Below are positions 42,422 to 51,366 of a stretch of DNA of 64,000 bases, piece after piece. The notes under the pieces are model-generated. The model ran no database searches. It saw nothing but the letters and a program-made list of their open reading frames with translations, and was not told the DNA's origin. The stretch covers positions 1 to 64,000 of the forward strand of contig NZ_JANJOU010000006.1 in NCBI RefSeq assembly GCF_024594815.1, read 5' to 3'. The stretch's first letter is position 1; the number at the start of each line of letters is the position of its first letter. Both the position numbers and the translations under genes were made by a program. The stretch comes from Roseomonas populi (GTDB lineage: Bacteria > Pseudomonadota > Alphaproteobacteria > Acetobacterales > Acetobacteraceae).

Positions 42422-43134
42422 ATGCCCGACACCGGTCTACCCCCCGCCACGGCCTTCTCTGGGCGCGCCGCCTCGACCGCCCCGAACCGCTGGACGATGC
42501 GGCCGTGGAAGCGGCGCTGGCCGGGGGCATCCCACCCATGGAGCTCTGGCTGCACTTCGACCTGCGCGACGCGCGGGCGCACCGCTTCCTCCAGGCCCTG
42601 CCTGGCCTGCCCCCCGTGGCTCGCGCGGCGCTGGACGAGCGCGCCGAGATCGCCCACCTCGACACGGACGGCACCGCGATCTGGGGCACCCTCCCGGATT
42701 TCCACCACGAGGCGCTGGAAGCGCCCGACCCCCTGCAGATGGGCGTCCTGCACATGCCCATGGCGCCGCGCCTGTTGGTTACGGCCCGGCGACACCCCCT
42801 CCGCGCCCCGCAGCTCGCGGGTGAGGAAGCGGTCTCCGCCGAGACCGCCGCGCAGCAGTGGGACATTCTGCTACGCGCCATCCTGGAAGGCATCGGCCGC
42901 GCCTCGGCAGCCCTCTCGCAACGAATGAACGGGATCGAGGACCGCCTCCTCCAGGACCGCGACGTGGCCCGCTTCAAGCTGGCGCGGACCCGGCGCGACA
43001 CCCTGCTGCCGCCCACCCTCGTCACCGGCATCTTCGGCATGAACGCCACGGACCCCTCGCCGTCCTCGTTCTCAACGTCCTCGACTCCATCCGCCCGGGC
43101 CGACGCCGCGCGCGCCGCTAACACCAGCCACTGA
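42422..43134 (+). pseudogene. Decayed CorA/ZntB-type metal transporter gene
   Basis: The frame from about 42448 reads HGLLWARRLDRPEPLDDAAV and continues ELWLHFDLRD, LLRAILEGIGRASAALSQRMNGIEDRLLQDRD and LLPPTLVTGIFGMN, all CorA/ZntB-like. The natural ATG at 42422 is one base out of frame; one more C in the C6 tract at 42440-42445 would give a smooth MPDTGLPPRHGLLW start. About 90-100 residues of coiled coil and first TM expected before LLPPTLVTG are missing. After GMN the frame runs into Ser/Thr-rich nonsense, while the next frame still shows a hydrophobic stretch and a basic tail. Together this indicates a pseudogene with deletion and frameshifts. Confidence 0.75.
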
Positions 43135-43159
43135 CACCACCGGGAGCGTCGCGTGGCGT

Positions 43160-43201
43160 TTGACACAGTTCCTTCATCAAACGGAAACGCTGCTGTCAGC
43201 G
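43160..43201 (+). promoter_or_regulatory. Possible promoter/operator of the Ugp-like operon
   Basis: A TTGACA box (43160-43165) is followed by an inverted repeat CGCTG-CTGT-CAGCG (43188-43201), about 40 bases before the GTG start. No good -10 at 17 bp is seen, so only the -35-like element and repeat are supported. Confidence 0.3.
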
Positions 43202-43241
43202 CCCATGCGTAGTCCCCGCCCGTGATTGGCGGGGGCCACAA

Positions 43242-44384
43242 GTGGACGGCATTTCGATCGCGGGCCTGGGCAAGGGCTTCGGCGGCGCGCAGGTGTTGCG
43301 CGGCGTCTCCCTCGGCGTGGCCGCGGGCGAGTTCGTGGCCCTCCTCGGTCCTTCAGGCTGCGGCAAGTCCACCCTGCTCCGCTGCATCGCCGGCATCGAG
43401 CGGCCGGACTCCGGCAGCATCCGCATCGGCGGGCGCGAGGTGACGGGGCTGCGCCCTTCGCAGCGCGACGTGGCCATGGTGTTCCAGTCCTACGCCCTCT
43501 ACCCGCACCTGACGGTGGAGGAGAACGTCGCGGTGCCGCTGGCCATGCGGCGCCTGAACGCGGCGCAGCGCCTGCCCCTCATCGGCGCCCTCCTGCCCGG
43601 CACGCGCGCCGCGCGGGACAGCATCACACGAGACGTGCGCGGTGCCGCGGAGGCCCTCGGCCTCGGCCCCATGCTCTCCCGCCGCCCCGGCCAGCTCTCC
43701 GGCGGGCAGCGGCAGCGCGTCGCCCTGGCGCGCGCCATCGTGCGCCGCCCCGCCGCCTTCCTGATGGATGAACCGCTCTCCAATCTCGACGCCAGCCTGC
43801 GCGTGCAGACGCGGCGGGAGATCGTGGCAATCCACAAGGCCGCCGGCGTCGCCACCGTCTACGTCACCCACGACCAGTCCGAGGCCCTGACCATGGCCGA
43901 CCGGGTAGCGGTGATGCAGGCCGGCGAGATCCTGCAGATCGCCCCACCCGCCGAGATCTACGCCGACCCGCAGGACCTGCGTGTGGCCACCTTCATCGGC
44001 TCGCCGCGCATCAACACCCTGGACGCGGAGGCGGATGTGGATGGCGTGCTGCGCGTCGCGGGCCAGGCCGTGGGGATGCGCGTATCCGGCACCGGCCCCA
44101 TGACCCTCGCCCTTCGTCCGGAGGACCTGCAGCTCGCCGGCGCGGGCCTGCCCGCGATGCTGGAGGGGGTGGAGTTCCTCGGCGAGAGCCTGCTCGTCCA
44201 CCTCCGCCACGCCGCCCTCGGAACGCCCCTGGTCCTGCGCCTCGCCCCGGAGGACCGCGAGACGCTGCCGCCCGAGGGCGAAATCACCCTGCGCTTCCCC
44301 TTCGGCCGCGCCCTCGTCTTCAACGGCCTGGGCAGGCGCGTTCCCGTGCACGCGCTCTCGCCGGAAGCAACCACCCTTGTCTGA
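43242..44384 (+). CDS. Carbohydrate ABC transporter ATPase (UgpC/MalK type)
   Basis: A 380-residue ATPase. Walker [11 protein letters not shown]-loop [13 protein letters not shown], signature LSGGQRQR, Walker [13 protein letters not shown] and H-loop THDQSEA lie in the first 240 residues. A C-terminal TOBE/MalK regulatory domain follows ([10 protein letters not shown]). An insert between the Q-loop and signature ([27 protein letters not shown]) is longer than usual. GTG start at 43242 after a GGGGG stretch. It is the first gene of an operon with two permeases and a binding protein; the order C-A-E-B differs from the E. coli ugpBAEC. Confidence 0.92.
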   Translation: MDGISIAGLGKGFGGAQVLRGVSLGVAAGEFVALLGPSGCGKSTLLRCIAGIERPDSGSIRIGGREVTGLRPSQRDVAMVFQSYALYPHLTVEENVAVPLAMRRLNAAQRLPLIGALLPGTRAARDSITRDVRGAAEALGLGPMLSRRPGQLSGGQRQRVALARAIVRRPAAFLMDEPLSNLDASLRVQTRREIVAIHKAAGVATVYVTHDQSEALTMADRVAVMQAGEILQIAPPAEIYADPQDLRVATFIGSPRINTLDAEADVDGVLRVAGQAVGMRVSGTGPMTLALRPEDLQLAGAGLPAMLEGVEFLGESLLVHLRHAALGTPLVLRLAPEDRETLPPEGEITLRFPFGRALVFNGLGRRVPVHALSPEATTLV

Positions 44385-45288
44385 AGCCACCCTCGCCCTG
44401 CCCGCCCCGCGCCTCTCCGCCGGGGAAGCCCTGGCCGGCTGGATGCTGACAGCCCCAGCCGCCCTCGCCTTTCTGCTGATGCTGCTGGCGCCGACGCTGG
44501 CCACGATCGCCCTCGCCTTCACTGACTACGAGTTGGGCGCACCCGCCCTGAACTGGATCGGGCTGGAGAACTTCGCGGAACTCCTTCAGGACCGCGGCTT
44601 CGCCATCGCGCTGCGGAACACGATCCTCTACGTCGCCATCGTCGCGCCCACCTCCGTCCTCGGTGGCCTTGCACTGGCGATGCTGATCGAGGCCGGCACG
44701 CGCGGCCGCGCCCTCTTCCGCGCGATCTTCTTCCTGCCCGTCGTCTCCCTTCCGGTGGCGATGGCGGCGGCCTGGCAGTACCTGCTGCACCCCACCATCG
44801 GCCCGCTGAACGCCGCCCTGCGCGCGGTGGGCGTCGCCGGCCCGAACTGGCTCTCCTCCTCCGACACGGTGCTGATCTCGCTCGCCGCCATCGGCGTGTG
44901 GGAGAATATCGGCTTCAACCTCGTCCTATTTCTCGCCGGCCTCACCGCCATCCCGCGGGAACTCTACGCCGCCGCTGAGGTGGACGGCGCGGCCCGCGCC
45001 TGGGACCGCTTCCGCCTTGTCACCTGGCCGCTTCTCGGCCCCACCACCCTCTTCGTCGTCACCATCACCATGACGCGCGCCGTGCGCGTCTTCGACAGCG
45101 TGGCGGTGCTGACCCAGGGCGGCCCGAACAAGGCTTCGGAAGTGCTGCTCTACGCGATGTACGAGGAGGGCTTCACCTATTTCCGCCTCGGCTACTCCGC
45201 GGCCATCACCCTCGTCTTCCTCGCCATCGTCCTCGCCCTCGTCTGGCTCCAGACCCGCGTGATGGAGCGGCGCATCCACTATGCCTGA
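44377..45288 (+). CDS. Carbohydrate ABC permease, UgpA/MalF-like
   Basis: A 303-residue inner-membrane permease with six TM segments and the EAA loop ELYAAAEVDGAARAWDRFRLVTWPLLGPT. The TTG start overlaps the ATPase gene by 8 bases, showing translational coupling. It pairs with the downstream permease to form the pore. Confidence 0.9.
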   Translation: MSEATLALPAPRLSAGEALAGWMLTAPAALAFLLMLLAPTLATIALAFTDYELGAPALNWIGLENFAELLQDRGFAIALRNTILYVAIVAPTSVLGGLALAMLIEAGTRGRALFRAIFFLPVVSLPVAMAAAWQYLLHPTIGPLNAALRAVGVAGPNWLSSSDTVLISLAAIGVWENIGFNLVLFLAGLTAIPRELYAAAEVDGAARAWDRFRLVTWPLLGPTTLFVVTITMTRAVRVFDSVAVLTQGGPNKASEVLLYAMYEEGFTYFRLGYSAAITLVFLAIVLALVWLQTRVMERRIHYA

Positions 45289-46114
45289 CCGCTCCCTTCT
45301 CCGCGACCTGCCGCGCCTCGCCCTGCTGACGCTGCTCGGCCTGCTCGTCCTGATGCCCTATATCTGGATGGTCGCCGCCAGCCTGAAGCCGCTGGACGAG
45401 ATTTTCCGCGCCTCCCTCTCCCTGCTGCCGGAGCGCTTCTACGCGGTGGAGAACTACGGCAAGGTCTTCGCCAAGGTTCCGGTCTGGCGCTATCTCTGGA
45501 ACGGCGTCGTCGTCTGCGGCGGCATCCTCTTCTTCCAACTGCTCTTCGCCGTGCCCGCCGGCTACGCGCTGGCCAAGCTGCGCTTCCCCGGTAGCGGCCT
45601 CGCCTTCGGCGCCGTCATGCTCGGCCTTCTCGTGCCTTACCACGTGCCCGCGCTGCCGCTCTATGTCGGCTTCAGCCAACTGGGCCTGCTGAACAGCTAC
45701 ACGGCCCTGATCGCGCCCGCGACCATCTCCGTCTTCGCGATCTTCCTCTTCCGCCAGTTCTTCAAGTCGCTGCCGGACGACCTGATCCACGCCGCCCGCA
45801 TGGACGGCCTGGGCGAGGCGGAGATCGTCTGGCGCATCGTGCTGCCGAATGCCTGGCCCGCCGCCACGGCCTTCGCGATCTTCTCCGTCGTCGCCCACTG
45901 GAACGACCTGTTCTGGCCGCTGATCGTCGTGAACGGCCCGGCCCACGCCACCCCCGCCCTCGGCGTCCTCTACTTCCGCTCGGATGAGGCGGGCGACGAT
46001 TTCGGCTCCCTCATGGCGGCCGCGGTGCTGATGACCGCGCCCCTCGTCCTCGCCTTCCTGCTGGCCCAGCGCCGCTTCATCGAAGGCATCGCAACCACCG
46101 GCCTCAAGGGATGA
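45281..46114 (+). CDS. Carbohydrate ABC permease, UgpE/MalG-like
   Basis: A 277-residue inner-membrane permease with six TM segments. It has the EAA loop DLIHAARMDGLGEAEIVWRIVLPNAWPA and the family's LMPYIWMVAASLKPLDEIF after TM1. It overlaps the first permease gene by 8 bases. Confidence 0.9.
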   Translation: MPDRSLLRDLPRLALLTLLGLLVLMPYIWMVAASLKPLDEIFRASLSLLPERFYAVENYGKVFAKVPVWRYLWNGVVVCGGILFFQLLFAVPAGYALAKLRFPGSGLAFGAVMLGLLVPYHVPALPLYVGFSQLGLLNSYTALIAPATISVFAIFLFRQFFKSLPDDLIHAARMDGLGEAEIVWRIVLPNAWPAATAFAIFSVVAHWNDLFWPLIVVNGPAHATPALGVLYFRSDEAGDDFGSLMAAAVLMTAPLVLAFLLAQRRFIEGIATTGLKG

Positions 46115-46134
46115 GGCCGGATGTGGAGACAATC

Positions 46135-47415
46135 ATGACGATCACCACCCGCCGCGCGGCGCTGGCCACGCCCGCCGCCATGCTCTTCATGCCGCGCGTC
46201 CTGCGCGCGCAGGCGCAGACGGAGATCACCGTCCACTACGCCCAGCCCTTCATCTACAAGGAGGCCTACGACGCCATCCTGGCCGCCTTCGCCAAGCGCG
46301 AGCCGGGCATCAAGGTGAACTACGTCACCACCCCGAACTACGAGGAGGGCGCACAGCTCATCCTCCGCCAGGCCGCCACCAACCAGCTCCCCGACCTCTC
46401 CTACCAGGGCTTCAACCGCCTGCGCGTCTTCGCTGAGCGCGGCATCGCCCAGGACCTCATGCCGCTGGTCAAGGCGGAAGCCGCCGACCCCGCCACCATC
46501 GGCTACACCTCGAACCTGCTCGCCCTCGGCCATTTCGGCGGCTTCCAGTCCGGCCTCGCCTTCGCCGCCTCCAATCCCGTCACCTACTACAACGCCGACC
46601 TCGTCCGCCGCGCCGGCGGCGACCCCGACAACTTCCCCACCAACTGGGGCGACGTGCTGCAACTGGCCGGGAAGATCGACCGCCTCGGCGACGGCACCGA
46701 GGGCATGTGGTTCACCTGGAACGGCGACGACTGGATGTTCTCCGCCCTCCTCTTCGGCCATGGCGGCCGGATGCTGACGGAGGACGAGCGCGACGTCGGC
46801 TTCGCCGGCCCCGACGGCTTGGCCTCGCTCCGCCTGATCGACCGCATGGTGAAGGAGGGCGGGATGCCCAATCTCTCCGCCACCGCCGCGCGCCAGGCCT
46901 TCACCGCCGGCAAGCTCGGCATGATCTTCCAGACCACCGCGCTCGTCCGCGGCATGAAGGAGGGCGCAGGTAACAACTTCGCCCTCCGCACCACGGGAAT
47001 GCCCGTCATCGACCTGGCGAAGGGCCGCCTGCCCACCGGCGGCGCCGCCGGGATGTTGACCGCGAAAGACCCCGCCAGGCGCGACGCCGCCTGGAAGTTC
47101 CTGCGCTTCTCCACCGGGCCGGAGGGCCAGGCGCTGATGGTGCGCAACACCGGCTACCTGCCCTGCAACCAGATCGCGATCGACGATCCGCAATATCTCG
47201 GCCAGTTCTACCGCGAGAACCCGCTCTTCCTCGCGGCGGTGAAGCAGATCCCGATCTCCATCCCCTGGTACGCCTTCCCCGGCACGAACTCCGTGCGCGT
47301 GACGCAGACGATGGTGGACAACATCGCCCGCATCGTCGAAGGCCGCGCCACGCCGGAGGAAGTCCAGCGCGACATGGCGGCCGAGGTGCGCCGCCTGCTG
47401 CCGCGCCGTTCCTGA
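46135..47415 (+). CDS. ABC transporter substrate-binding protein, family 1 (UgpB-like)
   Basis: A 426-residue periplasmic receptor of the same operon. It has a signal peptide with a Tat-like RR start (TTRRAALATPAAMLFMPRVLRAQA), then TEITVHYAQPFIYKEAYDAILAAFAKREPGIKVNYV, WFTWNGDDWMFSALLFGHGG and TAGKLGMIFQTTALVRG. The ATG at 46135 follows GGAG by 7 bases; an in-frame ATG at 46111 overlaps the previous stop and is an alternative. With a metallophosphoesterase following, a glycerophosphodiester or sugar-phosphate ligand is plausible. Confidence 0.9.
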   Translation: MTITTRRAALATPAAMLFMPRVLRAQAQTEITVHYAQPFIYKEAYDAILAAFAKREPGIKVNYVTTPNYEEGAQLILRQAATNQLPDLSYQGFNRLRVFAERGIAQDLMPLVKAEAADPATIGYTSNLLALGHFGGFQSGLAFAASNPVTYYNADLVRRAGGDPDNFPTNWGDVLQLAGKIDRLGDGTEGMWFTWNGDDWMFSALLFGHGGRMLTEDERDVGFAGPDGLASLRLIDRMVKEGGMPNLSATAARQAFTAGKLGMIFQTTALVRGMKEGAGNNFALRTTGMPVIDLAKGRLPTGGAAGMLTAKDPARRDAAWKFLRFSTGPEGQALMVRNTGYLPCNQIAIDDPQYLGQFYRENPLFLAAVKQIPISIPWYAFPGTNSVRVTQTMVDNIARIVEGRATPEEVQRDMAAEVRRLLPRRS

Positions 47416-47424
47416 ACCCGATCC

Positions 47425-47447
47425 GGGGCCGGCCAGCCGCCGGCCCC
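47425..47447. repeat. Hairpin between the binding-protein and phosphoesterase genes
   Basis: A perfect 9-bp stem (GGGGCCGGC/GCCGGCCCC) with a 5-base loop lies 9 bases after the binding-protein stop. It may be a partial terminator or may stabilise the upstream message. Confidence 0.5.
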
Positions 47448-47472
47448 ATCCTCCCTCAGAAGGACGGCCCCC

Positions 47473-48312
47473 ATGACCTTCCGCCTCGCCCAGATCAGCG
47501 ACACCCACCTCTCCGACCGTGTGCCCGGCTTCCGCGCGAACTTTGATCTCCTGGCCGATCACCTGCGCGCGTCGCGGCCGAACCTCGTGATCAACACCGG
47601 CGACATCTCGCTGGACGGCGCGGACCGTGCCGAGGACCTCGCCTTCGCCCGCGTGGCGCATGAGGAGCTGGGCCTGGACTGGCTGGCCGTGCCGGGGAAC
47701 CACGACATCGGCGACGACCCCCTGCCGGGCTGCCGCCAGCCCGCGAACGCTGAGCGCCTGGCCCGCTGGCGCGCCCATCTCGGCCCCGACACCTTCGTGC
47801 GCGACGTGCCGGGCTGGCGGCTGATCGGCCTGGACACCCAGATCACCTCCACGACGCTGCCCGAGGCCGAGGAGCAGATGGAGATGCTGGTGGAGGCCCT
47901 GCACGGCACCTCCGGCCGCGCCGTCGCCGTCTTCATGCACAAGCCCCTCTGCCAGGAGCGGATGGACGAGACGGAAAGCACCTACTGGTGCGTCCAGTCC
48001 CGCCCGCGTCACCGCCTGGTAGACCTCCTCCTGCCGCAGCGGCCGGCCTTCATCGCCAACGGCCATGTCCACCAGTGGCGAGACCGCGGCATCAGCGAGG
48101 GCCTGCGCCAGATCTGGGGCCCTTCCGCCGCCTTCATCGTGGGCGACGCCTATCAGGAGACGGCGGGCGAGAAGGCCGTGGGCTATGTGGAGCACCTCCT
48201 CCACCCCGATGGAGGCTTCGAGACCCGCATGGTCCCCCTGCCCGGCCTCGTTCGCCACGACATCGGCGAGATGCCGGAGATCTACGGCCCGCAGAAGCGC
48301 CTCGCCGCCTGA
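47473..48312 (+). CDS. Metallophosphoesterase, CpdA/GpdQ type
   Basis: A 279-residue cytoplasmic calcineurin-like phosphoesterase. The metal motifs occur in order: QISDTHL (D9, H11), INTGDISLDG, VPGNHDIGD, the single His in FMHKPL, and ANGHVHQW. Family members hydrolyse cyclic AMP or glycerophosphodiesters. As the fifth gene behind a Ugp-like transporter, splitting an imported glycerophosphodiester is the more likely job (inference). No signal peptide is present, so it acts inside the cell. Confidence 0.88.
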   Translation: MTFRLAQISDTHLSDRVPGFRANFDLLADHLRASRPNLVINTGDISLDGADRAEDLAFARVAHEELGLDWLAVPGNHDIGDDPLPGCRQPANAERLARWRAHLGPDTFVRDVPGWRLIGLDTQITSTTLPEAEEQMEMLVEALHGTSGRAVAVFMHKPLCQERMDETESTYWCVQSRPRHRLVDLLLPQRPAFIANGHVHQWRDRGISEGLRQIWGPSAAFIVGDAYQETAGEKAVGYVEHLLHPDGGFETRMVPLPGLVRHDIGEMPEIYGPQKRLAA

Positions 48313-48333
48313 GCGGCGACGAGGCGCGGGCGC

Positions 48334-49326
48334 TCAGTCCGCGTAGACGCCGGCGGCCTGGATGATCGGCCGCCACCGTGCCACCTCCGCGGCCAGGTGG
48401 CGCCGGTGCGCCGCCGGCGTCGCCTGCTCCGGCGTCGCCACCTCCGTCACCAGCTCCGCGAAGCGCGCCCGCAGCCGCTCCTCCCGCAGCGCGGCGCGGA
48501 GAGCGGCGGAAAGCCGCTCCACCACCGGCTCCGGCGTGCCGGCCGGTGCGTAGAGCCCGTGCCAGGTGCTCATCGCCACGCTCGGCTCCCCGGCCTCCGC
48601 CGTGGTCGGCAGGTTCAGCCCCTCCACGCGGCGGTCCAGCGTCACCGCGTAGCTCCGGATCCGGTTGTCGCGGATGAAGGGCACGGTGTTCGTCGCCTGG
48701 TCGCAGAACACGTCGATCCGCCCGGCCATCAGCTCCGTCAGCACGGGCGCGGAACCGCGGAAGGCGACGGTGTTGAGGTTCGTCTTCGCCGCGTACTGCA
48801 TCAGCACGCCGCAGAGATGGTTCGCGCCGCCCACCCCGGCATGGGCGAGGTTCAGCTTGTCGCCCTGGCGCCTGATCTCCGCCATCAGCCCCGCGAGGTC
48901 GTTCGCCGGGAAGTCCGGCCGCGCCACGATCGTCATCGCCGCGTCGGAGACGAGGCCGAGCGGCGCGAAGGACTTCTCCACGTCGTAGGTCAGGTTCCGG
49001 TAGAGCGTGGCGGAGGTCGCATGGCCGATATGGTGCGCCAGGATGGTGTAGCCGTCAGGCCGCGCGTTCGCCACGCGCGCCGCGGCGATGGTGCCGCCCG
49101 CCCCCGTCACGTTCTCCACCACCACGGGCTGGCCGAGGTCCTTGGACATGCCCTCCGCGACGAGGCGGTTGATCACGTCGGTCGGCCCACCCGCCGCGAA
49201 GGGCACGATGATCGTGATGGGGCGGTTCGGGAAAGCCTGCGCCAGGGCGGGAGCCGGCCCGACGAGAGCGCCCGCACCCAGCAAGGTCAGGGCGGCCAGC
49301 ACGGACCGCCGGGAACGCTTGGACAT
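48334..49326 (-). CDS. Tripartite tricarboxylate transporter (Bug/TctC) binding protein
   Basis: A 330-residue periplasmic receptor. The signal peptide is RRSVLAALTLLGAGALVGPAPALAQA, followed by FPNRPITIIVPFAAGGPTDVINRLVAEGM, ENVTGAGGTIAAARVANARPDGYT and HAGVGGANHLCGVLMQ. The ATG at 49326 has a GGAGGAAGAG site. No TctAB membrane pair is nearby. It follows the tartrate dehydrogenase gene by 79 bases, with a hairpin between, so tartrate or a similar hydroxy acid is a reasonable ligand (inference). Confidence 0.88.
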   Translation of the reverse strand: MSKRSRRSVLAALTLLGAGALVGPAPALAQAFPNRPITIIVPFAAGGPTDVINRLVAEGMSKDLGQPVVVENVTGAGGTIAAARVANARPDGYTILAHHIGHATSATLYRNLTYDVEKSFAPLGLVSDAAMTIVARPDFPANDLAGLMAEIRRQGDKLNLAHAGVGGANHLCGVLMQYAAKTNLNTVAFRGSAPVLTELMAGRIDVFCDQATNTVPFIRDNRIRSYAVTLDRRVEGLNLPTTAEAGEPSVAMSTWHGLYAPAGTPEPVVERLSAALRAALREERLRARFAELVTEVATPEQATPAAHRRHLAAEVARWRPIIQAAGVYAD

Positions 49327-49369
49327 CTCTTCCTCCGTTTCTTTCTTGCAAGCATCCTGCACCCGCCCG

Positions 49370-49394
49370 GGCGCGCCGTCAGCCCCGGCGCGCC
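49370..49394 (-). terminator. Hairpin after the tartrate dehydrogenase gene
   Basis: Two copies of self-complementary GGCGCGCC separated by 9 bases lie 11 bases past the dehydrogenase stop and 43 bases before the TctC-type start. It may reduce read-through. Confidence 0.45.
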
Positions 49395-49405
49395 AGGGCA
49401 GTCCG

Positions 49406-50506
49406 TCAGGCCGCCGTGGCGCCCGAGGGGGTGTTCGCGCCCTCGATCGCGGCGATCACCGCCCGCGTCACCGTCTCGGTGTCCGCCGTGCCGCCCAGGT
49501 CGGCCGTCAGCACGCCATCGGCGCAGACCCGCTCCACCGCAGCCATCAGGGCCTTCGCCGCGTCCCCCTCGCCCAGCTGCTCCAGCATCATCGCGCCGGT
49601 CCAGAAGGTGGCGACGGGATTGGCGACCCCCTTGCCCATGATGTCGAAGGCCGAGCCGTGGATCGGCTCGAACATCGAGGGCGCGCGGCGCGACGGATCG
49701 AGGTTCGCGGTCGGCGCCACGCCGAGTGAGCCCGCCACGGCTCCGGCGAGGTCCGAGAGGATGTCGGCGTGCAGGTTCGTCGCCACGACCGTGTCGATGC
49801 TGGCGGGCTTGCGCACCATGCGCGCAGCCATGGCGTCCACCAGCTCCTTCTCCCAGGTCACGTCCGGGTAGTCCTTCGCCACCAGCGCCGCGATGTCGTC
49901 CCACATCACCATGCCGTGGCGCTGCGCGTTGGACTTCGTCACCACCGTCAGAAGCTTGCGCGGGCGGCCGCGCGCGATGTCGAAGGCCACGCGCATGATC
50001 CGCTCCACGCCCGCGCGGGTGAAGATGGCGGTCTCCGTCGCCACCTCCTCCGGGTGGCCGCGATGGGCCCGCCCGCCATGGCCGGCATACTCGCCCTCGG
50101 AGTTCTCCCGCACGATTACCCAGTCGATGTCGCCCGGCTCCACCGCGCGCAACGGGCTGGTCAGACCCGGCAGCACCCGCGTGGGGCGGATATTCGCGTA
50201 CTGGTCGAAGCCCTGGCAGATCTTCAGCCGCAGTCCCCAGAGCGTGATGCTGTCCGGCAGTTCCGGGTCGCCCACCGCGCCGAAGTAGATGGCGTCGAAG
50301 CCGCGCAGCGTCTCCAGCCCGTCCTCGGGCATCATCTCGCCCTTCTCGCGGTAGTAGTCGCTGCCCCAGGGCAGCGTCTCCACCTCCAGGGAGAAGCCGC
50401 CGTCGCGCTTCGCCAGCGCCTCCAGCACCCGCAGCCCGGCGGGAATGACCTCCTTGCCGATCCCGTCCGCGGGAATGGCGGCAATCCGGTGCACGCGCTT
50501 GCTCAC
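49406..50506 (-). CDS. ttuC: Tartrate/D-malate dehydrogenase (isopropylmalate dehydrogenase family)
   Basis: A 366-residue NAD- and divalent-metal-dependent decarboxylating dehydrogenase. Marks are IPADGIGKEVIPAGLRVLEAL, DAIYFGAVGDP, the substrate stretch VIVRENSEGEYAGHGG, and VTKSNAQRHGMVMWDD with its catalytic Lys. The metal/NAD region is VVATNLHADILSDLAG, with FEPIHGSAFDIMGKG. Lack of leu genes and its neighbours (glycerate kinase, pyruvate kinase) favour tartrate or D-malate over isopropylmalate. It is divergent from a GntR-type regulator with only 53 bases between starts. Confidence 0.87.
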   Translation of the reverse strand: MSKRVHRIAAIPADGIGKEVIPAGLRVLEALAKRDGGFSLEVETLPWGSDYYREKGEMMPEDGLETLRGFDAIYFGAVGDPELPDSITLWGLRLKICQGFDQYANIRPTRVLPGLTSPLRAVEPGDIDWVIVRENSEGEYAGHGGRAHRGHPEEVATETAIFTRAGVERIMRVAFDIARGRPRKLLTVVTKSNAQRHGMVMWDDIAALVAKDYPDVTWEKELVDAMAARMVRKPASIDTVVATNLHADILSDLAGAVAGSLGVAPTANLDPSRRAPSMFEPIHGSAFDIMGKGVANPVATFWTGAMMLEQLGEGDAAKALMAAVERVCADGVLTADLGGTADTETVTRAVIAAIEGANTPSGATAA

Positions 50507-50559
50507 GATGAAATCCTTCCCTGTTGGAATATGCGGCGCCGGCTGGCATCCAGCGCCCG

Positions 50560-51255
50560 ATGAGCCAGGACCCGATCAAAGACGAAGGGGCGGCGCGCCC
50601 CAGCCTCGCCGAGTCCGCCTACCGCGCCCTGCGCGCCCGGCTGCTCGACATGAGCCTCGCCCCCGGCGACGAGGCGACAGAGGGCGACCTCGCCGCCGGC
50701 CTGGGCATGAGCCGCACCCCCGTCCACGAGGCCGTGCTGCGCCTGCAGTCCGAGGGCTTCCTGGCCGTACGTTCCCGCCGCGGCCTGCGCGTGCTGCCGA
50801 TCGACCCGGCGGGCATGGCCGAAACCTACGAGGTGCTGATCGCGCTCGAAGGCGCCGCCGCCGCGCGGCTTGCCGTCAACCCGAACGCCGGGGCCACCGC
50901 CGCCATGGCCCGCGCCACGGAAGCCATGCGCGCCGCCCTCTCCGCCGGGGACCGCCGCGCCTGGGCCGCGGCAGACGACGCGTTCCACCGCGCCCTCCTC
51001 CAGGGCTGCGGCAACGCGCGCCTCGCCCGCCTGGCGCAGGAGGCGGCCGACCTTGCCCAGCGCGCCCGATTCGCCACGGCCGCGCTGCGCCCGGAACCCG
51101 CCGGCTCCGCCGACGAGCACGCCCGCATCCTGTCCGCACTGGAGGGCGGCGACCCGGAGGCCGCCCGTGCCGCCGTCTCCGCGCACCGGCAGCGCGCGAG
51201 CGCGGAGATCCTGCGCACGCTCTCCCTGCCCCTGATGCGCCTCGGCGGCTCCTGA
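50560..51255 (+). CDS. GntR-family (FCD) transcriptional regulator
   Basis: A 231-residue regulator. The N-terminal winged helix is ESAYRALRARLLDMSLAPGDEATEGDLAAGLGMSRTPVHEAVLRLQSEGFL. The C-terminal all-helical FCD ligand domain has metal-site type residues in DDAFHRALLQ and EHARILSALEGGD. It lies between the divergent dehydrogenase gene and the downstream kinase gene, so it likely controls tartrate use. The ATG at 50560 is preferred; a TTG at 50524 would add 12 residues. A 12-bp tandem repeat after its stop may be its operator for the kinase promoter. Confidence 0.9.
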   Translation: MSQDPIKDEGAARPSLAESAYRALRARLLDMSLAPGDEATEGDLAAGLGMSRTPVHEAVLRLQSEGFLAVRSRRGLRVLPIDPAGMAETYEVLIALEGAAAARLAVNPNAGATAAMARATEAMRAALSAGDRRAWAAADDAFHRALLQGCGNARLARLAQEAADLAQRARFATAALRPEPAGSADEHARILSALEGGDPEAARAAVSAHRQRASAEILRTLSLPLMRLGGS

Positions 51256-51287
51256 CGGCACGGCCCCTCCTCCCGAGCCCCTTCTTC

Positions 51288-51310
51288 CATACCACCAAGC
51301 ATACCACAAG
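51288..51310 (+). promoter_or_regulatory. Tandem repeat upstream of the glycerate kinase gene
   Basis: CATACCAC at 51288-51295 is repeated at 51300-51307, a 12-bp period, each followed by CAAG or AAG. It lies 60 bases before the kinase TTG, a fitting place for a GntR-family operator. Confidence 0.45.
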
Positions 51311-51366
51311 CCTCTTGCCGCGCCCGCGCCCGCCGCCATGATGCGCGCCGCCGGGGAGGACCGAAC

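Noticed and set aside
45970-48258. A 762-codon minus-strand frame across the family-1 binding protein and phosphoesterase genes
   Set aside because: Composition typical of an antisense shadow and no start signal.
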